A stretch of 64,000 nt of DNA from Pseudogemmobacter sp044142105. GTDB taxonomy: Bacteria; Pseudomonadota; Alphaproteobacteria; Rhodobacterales; Rhodobacteraceae. Location: contig NZ_JBGTYM010000001.1 in NCBI RefSeq assembly GCF_044142105.1, positions 62,001 to 126,000 on the forward strand. Direction: 5' to 3'. Position 1 is the first letter of the stretch. The number at the start of each line of letters is the position of its first letter. A program made the translations under genes and the position numbers. This document shows, one piece after another, positions 60,531-64,000 of this stretch. The notes beneath the pieces are model-generated. The model did not search any database and was not told the origin of the DNA. It saw only the letters and a list, made by a program, of their open reading frames with translations.

Positions 60531-61517
60531 TCAGGCCGCCAGACCGCTGGCGGTCTTGACCGCTCTATCGGGCCCCGCCACGGCCGCCGAAGCCGAATCC
60601 GAGGGCGCGCGGGGGGCCGCCAAGGCGGAACCGGCCGGCACGATCACCCGCAGGGCATCGGGACGAAGGCGAAAGTGGAAGGGGGCGGTCATCTTTTCCC
60701 GTTCGCCGTCGCGGGCGATGGTGCGGCGCGGGCTGCGCGTCTCGACCAGAACCTCGCGGGCGCCTTCAAGCGTGAAGTCGCGATAGGGCTGGGCCTGGCG
60801 CAGCGCCATCTTCAGAGCGAAAACCAGAAGCCGCCAGCGCCGCAGTTCCGGTGCGACGTAAAGCGCAAGCTTGCCATCGCGGATCAGCTCGGCGCCTTCG
60901 GTCATGCCATATTGGTCAAGCTGGAAGGCGTTCTGCGCCAGAAAGACCATCGGGCTACGGACATGGGTGGCATGGCCATCGACGGTGATGCGCAGACGGC
61001 TGGGACGGTCATAGGTGCACAGGATGCGCAAGGCCGACCAATAGGCGGCCAGGCGCGAGCGGCCGAATCTGGCATAGGCCGCTTCGCGCTGGTGCAGAAG
61101 GGCAGGGTACAGACCAAGGCTGGCATTGTTCAGGAAGAGCCGGCCATTCACCTCGGCCACATCGACCGAGGCGACATCGCCTGTCACTAGTGCGGCCACT
61201 GCGGCTGCCGGGTCCTCTGGCAGGCCCAGGCTGCGGGCGAAGAAATTGAACGTGCCGAGAGGAACGATCCCCATCGCGGTTTGCGATCCGGCCACGGCCT
61301 CGGCGACAGTCGTGATCGTCCCATCGCCGCCTGCGGCAATCACGGTCGCCGAACGGTCACGGGCGCGGCGGGCCTCGAAGGGCAGGGCCTTGCCCTTGCG
61401 GATCACCCGCAGCTCGGGGTCCAGTCCCGCCGCAACAAGGGGTTCCAGCAAAGACTCGATCTGCTTGGCCTGTTTGCCCGATCTGGCATTGGCCAGAAAC
61501 GTCACGGGTCCCTGCAT
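60531..61517 (-). CDS. Diacylglycerol/lipid kinase family protein
   Basis: A 328-residue DAGK-catalytic-domain protein (YegS/BmrU type). The ATG at 61517 has AGGAG 8 bases upstream. Nucleotide-binding motif GGDGT is at residues 63-67 (AAGGDGTITTVAEAV), then MGIVPLGTFNFFARSLGLP and LFLNNASLGLYPALLHQRE. It probably phosphorylates a lipid or long-chain alcohol. Four bases separate it from the phosphoesterase, so the two are co-transcribed and continue towards the tRNA. The Ala-rich tail (residues about 300-328) is variable. Confidence 0.9.
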   Translation of the reverse strand: MQGPVTFLANARSGKQAKQIESLLEPLVAAGLDPELRVIRKGKALPFEARRARDRSATVIAAGGDGTITTVAEAVAGSQTAMGIVPLGTFNFFARSLGLPEDPAAAVAALVTGDVASVDVAEVNGRLFLNNASLGLYPALLHQREAAYARFGRSRLAAYWSALRILCTYDRPSRLRITVDGHATHVRSPMVFLAQNAFQLDQYGMTEGAELIRDGKLALYVAPELRRWRLLVFALKMALRQAQPYRDFTLEGAREVLVETRSPRRTIARDGEREKMTAPFHFRLRPDALRVIVPAGSALAAPRAPSDSASAAVAGPDRAVKTASGLAA

Positions 61518-61654
61518 CCTGCTCTCCTGCCCTTGCGGATTGCCTGCTCCCCATGCCAACGCCGCGCCCGCCGCTGCGGTTCCAGGCTTTGTTGCAGCCG
61601 CGCGGCACTTGGCGTATGGGGGCGGCAGATGCGGGATGAACGGGGACGCGCGCG

Positions 61655-62725
61655 ATGGTGAAGGGTCCGAACGGGGCAGGGCATAACGGTCTGACCTATG
61701 CCGAGGCGGGGGTCGATATCGACGCGGGCAACCGTCTGGTCGACCGGATCAAGCCCGCCGCCAAGGCGACAAGCCGCCCCGGCACCATGGGCGGGCTGGG
61801 CGGCTTCGGCGCGCTGTTCGACCTGCGCGCGGCGGGCTATCAGGACCCGGTCCTGGTCGCCGCGACCGATGGCGTCGGCACCAAGCTGCGCATCGCCATC
61901 GACACTGGCATTGTCGACACGATCGGCATCGACCTGGTGGCCATGTGCGTGAACGACCTGGTCTGCCAGGGGGCGGAGCCGCTGTTCTTCCTGGATTATT
62001 TCGCCACCGGCAAGCTGGATGTCGAAGAGGCCACTCGTATCATCGAGGGCATCGCCCAGGGCTGCGCGCTGTCGGGCTGTGCGCTGATCGGCGGTGAGAC
62101 GGCCGAGATGCCGGGCATGTATCACAAGGGCGATTTCGACCTGGCCGGGTTCGCGGTCGGGGCGATGGAGCGCGGGCAGGACCTGCCGCGCGGCGTGGCC
62201 AAGGGCGACGTGCTTTTGGGCCTTGCCTCGAACGGCGTTCATTCCAACGGCTATTCCTTCGTGCGCAAGGTGGTGGAGCTGTCGGGCTTGGGCTGGGCCG
62301 ATGCCTCGCCCTTCTCGGACGGCAGCTTGGGCGCGGCCCTGCTGGCGCCGACGCGGCTTTACGTCAAGCAGGCGCTTGCGGCGATCCGGGCCGGCGGCGT
62401 GCATGGTCTGGCGCATATCACCGGCGGGGGCATCACCGAAAACCCGCCGCGCCTTCTGCCGGAAGGACTCGCCTGCGAGATCGACCTGTCCTCCTGGACC
62501 CTGCCTCCGGTCTTCCGCTGGCTGGCGGCGACGGCGAATATGGCCGAGGGAGAGCTGCTGAAGACCTTCAACTGCGGCATCGGTCTGGTGCTGGCGGTCG
62601 AGGCTGAACGAGCCGAGGCGCTGTCGGCGCTGCTCTCGGGCATGGGCGAGACGGTCTGCACGCTGGGCCGCATCGTCGCGGCGGAAGGTGGCGATGCGGT
62701 GGTCTACAAGGGCCGCCTGCTGTGA
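61655..62725 (+). CDS. purM: Phosphoribosylformylglycinamidine cyclo-ligase
   Basis: A 356-residue AIR synthetase of purine synthesis. It shows LTYAEAGVDIDAGNRLVDRIKP, GLGGFGALFDL, VAATDGVGTKLRIA, GIDLVAMCVNDLVCQGAEPLFFLDYFATGKLD, LIGGETAEMPGMY and HITGGGITENPPR. Length is normal. It overlaps purN by 4 bases (GTGA). I see no PurR-type site in the 137 bases upstream. Confidence 0.97.
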   Translation: MVKGPNGAGHNGLTYAEAGVDIDAGNRLVDRIKPAAKATSRPGTMGGLGGFGALFDLRAAGYQDPVLVAATDGVGTKLRIAIDTGIVDTIGIDLVAMCVNDLVCQGAEPLFFLDYFATGKLDVEEATRIIEGIAQGCALSGCALIGGETAEMPGMYHKGDFDLAGFAVGAMERGQDLPRGVAKGDVLLGLASNGVHSNGYSFVRKVVELSGLGWADASPFSDGSLGAALLAPTRLYVKQALAAIRAGGVHGLAHITGGGITENPPRLLPEGLACEIDLSSWTLPPVFRWLAATANMAEGELLKTFNCGIGLVLAVEAERAEALSALLSGMGETVCTLGRIVAAEGGDAVVYKGRLL

Positions 62726-63324
62726 GTGCAGCGCAGAAGCGCGTTGCCATCCTGATCTCGGGCGGCGGGTCGAATATGATCCGCCTTGTCGAAAGCATGG
62801 GGCCGGACCATCCAGCGCGGCCGGTGCTGGTCCTGTCGAACGATCCCGCCGCGGCCGGGCTGGTGCGGGCGCAGGGTCTGGGCGTCGCCACGGCGGCGGT
62901 CGATCACCGTCCCTTCGGCCGCGACCGCGCGGCTTTCGAGGCGGCGCTGCTGGAGCCGCTTCTGGCGGCGGAGCCCGACATCCTCTGTCTTGCGGGCTTC
63001 ATGCGGGTTCTGACCCCCGCTTTCGTCGCCCGGTTCGCGGGAAGGATGCTCAACATCCATCCGTCGCTGCTGCCGAACTATCCGGGCCTGCACACCCATC
63101 GCCGTGCGCTGGAGGCGGGCGATGCCGAAGCCGGCTGCACCGTGCATGAGGTGACCGCCGATCTGGATGCCGGGCCGATCCTCGGTCAGGCGCGGGTGCC
63201 GGTTCTGCCGGGGGATTCGGAAGAGGCGCTGGCGCGGCGCGTGCTGGCGATGGAGCATCGGCTTTATCCGGCGGTCCTGGCGCGCTTTGCCGCCGGGGAC
63301 CGCCGCCCGCTGCTGCTGCCCTAG
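62722..63324 (+). CDS. purN: Phosphoribosylglycinamide formyltransferase
   Basis: A 200-residue GAR transformylase using 10-formyl-tetrahydrofolate. The start is the GTG at 62722 overlapping the purM stop. Catalytic Asn111, His113 and Asp149 are present (MLNIHPSLLPNYPGLHTHRR; EVTADLDAGPIL), with GGGSNM phosphate loop near residue 15. Its TAG stop is shared with the convergent Hint gene in the palindrome CTAG. Confidence 0.97.
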   Translation: MSAAQKRVAILISGGGSNMIRLVESMGPDHPARPVLVLSNDPAAAGLVRAQGLGVATAAVDHRPFGRDRAAFEAALLEPLLAAEPDILCLAGFMRVLTPAFVARFAGRMLNIHPSLLPNYPGLHTHRRALEAGDAEAGCTVHEVTADLDAGPILGQARVPVLPGDSEEALARRVLAMEHRLYPAVLARFAAGDRRPLLLP

Positions 63325-64000
63325 GCGAGCGCGCCGCGCAGCACTCCGGCCTCGCGGCCCGTCAGACAGGGCAGCGCGGGAGAGGGGCGGCGCCGGACAA
63401 GCTCTGGAAACACTTCGGCGATTTCCGCCTGCGCTGCGGCGGGCAAGGCGGCCAGCGCCATGGGGCCGGGCAAAAGACTCTCGGCCAGCATTCCCTCGGC
63501 GCAGACCATCTCATGGCGATCGAAGGCGATGTGCCAGTAATCGACCATGGCCACCGGGGCAGGGCGGATCGCCGCGCCATCGACCAGATGGCAGGCCGCG
63601 ACCAGAACCTCTGGCTCACCGAAATGCAGCTCGGCCTGCCAGCCGGTCACCAGCAGGCGGTGCTGGGGCGAGACGCGGACCGGGCGGTCATTGCCCAGAG
63701 CGCCCGCCGCGATGCGGATCGGTGCCAGCGCGCCCAGGCCGCAGACCTGACTGCGCCCGATCCAGGCCAGGGGCTGCATGCCACGCCCACGCGTCCAAAC
63801 CGGATCGCCGGGTTGCAGGCTTTCGATCACGCGCAGGCCCTGCGGCGTCAGCAGGCGGGTGCCGGCGGCAAAGCAGATCACCAGATCCTGTGGCGATTGG
63901 GCAAGGCTGGCAAAGGGCAGGCGCGCGCCAAGCGGCTCGCCCAAGGCATTGCTGTAGATCCTCGTGCCGGGTGTGATGCCGTTCAGGTCGAAAAGCAGTT
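63321..64000 (-). CDS. Hint-domain protein (5' end outside window)
   Basis: At least 226 residues are visible; the frame is open to the window edge, so the N terminus is missing. The C-terminal part carries a Hint module of the Hint_2 type: block A VICFAAGTRLLTPQGLRVIESLQPGDPVWTR with the nucleophile Cys, and block B VRVSPQHRLLVTG. No terminal His-Asn splice motif is seen, so true intein splicing is unlikely and autoproteolysis or a degenerate fold is more plausible. In Rhodobacterales such domains sit at the ends of large secreted or calcium-binding proteins. The upstream FDLNGITPGTRIYSNAL fits a beta-rich passenger. Confidence 0.8.
   Translation of the reverse strand, partial: LLFDLNGITPGTRIYSNALGEPLGARLPFASLAQSPQDLVICFAAGTRLLTPQGLRVIESLQPGDPVWTRGRGMQPLAWIGRSQVCGLGALAPIRIAAGALGNDRPVRVSPQHRLLVTGWQAELHFGEPEVLVAACHLVDGAAIRPAPVAMVDYWHIAFDRHEMVCAEGMLAESLLPGPMALAALPAAAQAEIAEVFPELVRRRPSPALPCLTGREAGVLRGALA

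Noticed and set aside
1..64000. Mobile elements, CRISPR arrays, prophage or restriction systems
   Set aside because: No transposase, integrase, terminal repeat pair, spaced direct repeats or methyltransferase/nuclease pair was found, and the only tRNA has no integrase or attachment repeat beside it.

Overview
The window is a stretch of GC-rich chromosome from an alphaproteobacterium, most likely a member of the Rhodobacterales (Rhodobacter/Paracoccus type). The evidence is the dense gene packing with 4-base ATGA overlaps, the family content (oligoendopeptidase F, hmu haem system with a linked exbB-exbD-tonB set, MaoC-phosphotransacetylase fusion) and a small conserved protein of a type I associate with this order. 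I see no insertion sequence, phage gene, CRISPR array or rRNA. One tRNA is present.

Layout. 1-1.3 kb: 3' end of methylmalonyl-CoA mutase. 1.3-8.4 kb (minus): exported protein, EEP-family phosphohydrolase, TerB/J-domain protein, GNAT, VOC protein and Ppx/GppA in overlapping order, then oligoendopeptidase F. 8.7-11.5 kb: small conserved protein, ATP-dependent DNA ligase and its associated MBL exonuclease. 11.9-15.1 kb (plus): circularly permuted ATP-grasp, alpha-E and transglutaminase-like proteins. 15.2-21.5 kb: an ATP-grasp gene converging on a tightly overlapped five-gene minus operon (KAS III-like synthase, extended SDR, MBL hydrolase, F390-synthetase-like adenylating enzyme, GNAT-like protein) that looks like a small specialised-metabolite pathway. 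21.8-26.4 kb: RND efflux adaptor and permease, the permease with a proline-rich N-terminal extension.

26.4-34.8 kb is an iron/haem island: hmuSTUV (minus) divergent from the TonB-dependent receptor, exbB, exbD and tonB (plus), with a perfect 12-bp inverted repeat in the shared control region. 34.8-45.3 kb is a catabolic island: a BetI-like TetR regulator and a CocE/NonD hydrolase diverge from a trimethylamine-dehydrogenase-like flavoprotein and an MttB-superfamily methyltransferase, followed by a MaoC-phosphotransacetylase fusion, an acetate kinase, two CoA-transferase subunits and an alpha/beta hydrolase. The set suggests cleavage and demethylation of a methylated amine or betaine-like compound, with the acyl product passing through acyl-CoA and acyl-phosphate.

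46.3-48.7 kb: orphan phnM and an AbrB-type membrane protein. 48.8-58.9 kb is a second uptake and catabolism island: a GntR regulator leads a polyamine-type ABC transporter operon with RraA-like, HpcH/HpaI-like and GhrA-like enzymes, followed by a DAO-family FAD oxidase and divergent from a gamma-glutamyltransferase-like gene. 59-64 kb is housekeeping: L,D-transpeptidase family protein, tRNA-Ile(CAU), a metallophosphoesterase whose stop codon lies inside the tRNA gene, a diacylglycerol-kinase-like protein, purM-purN, and a Hint-domain protein cut by the window edge.
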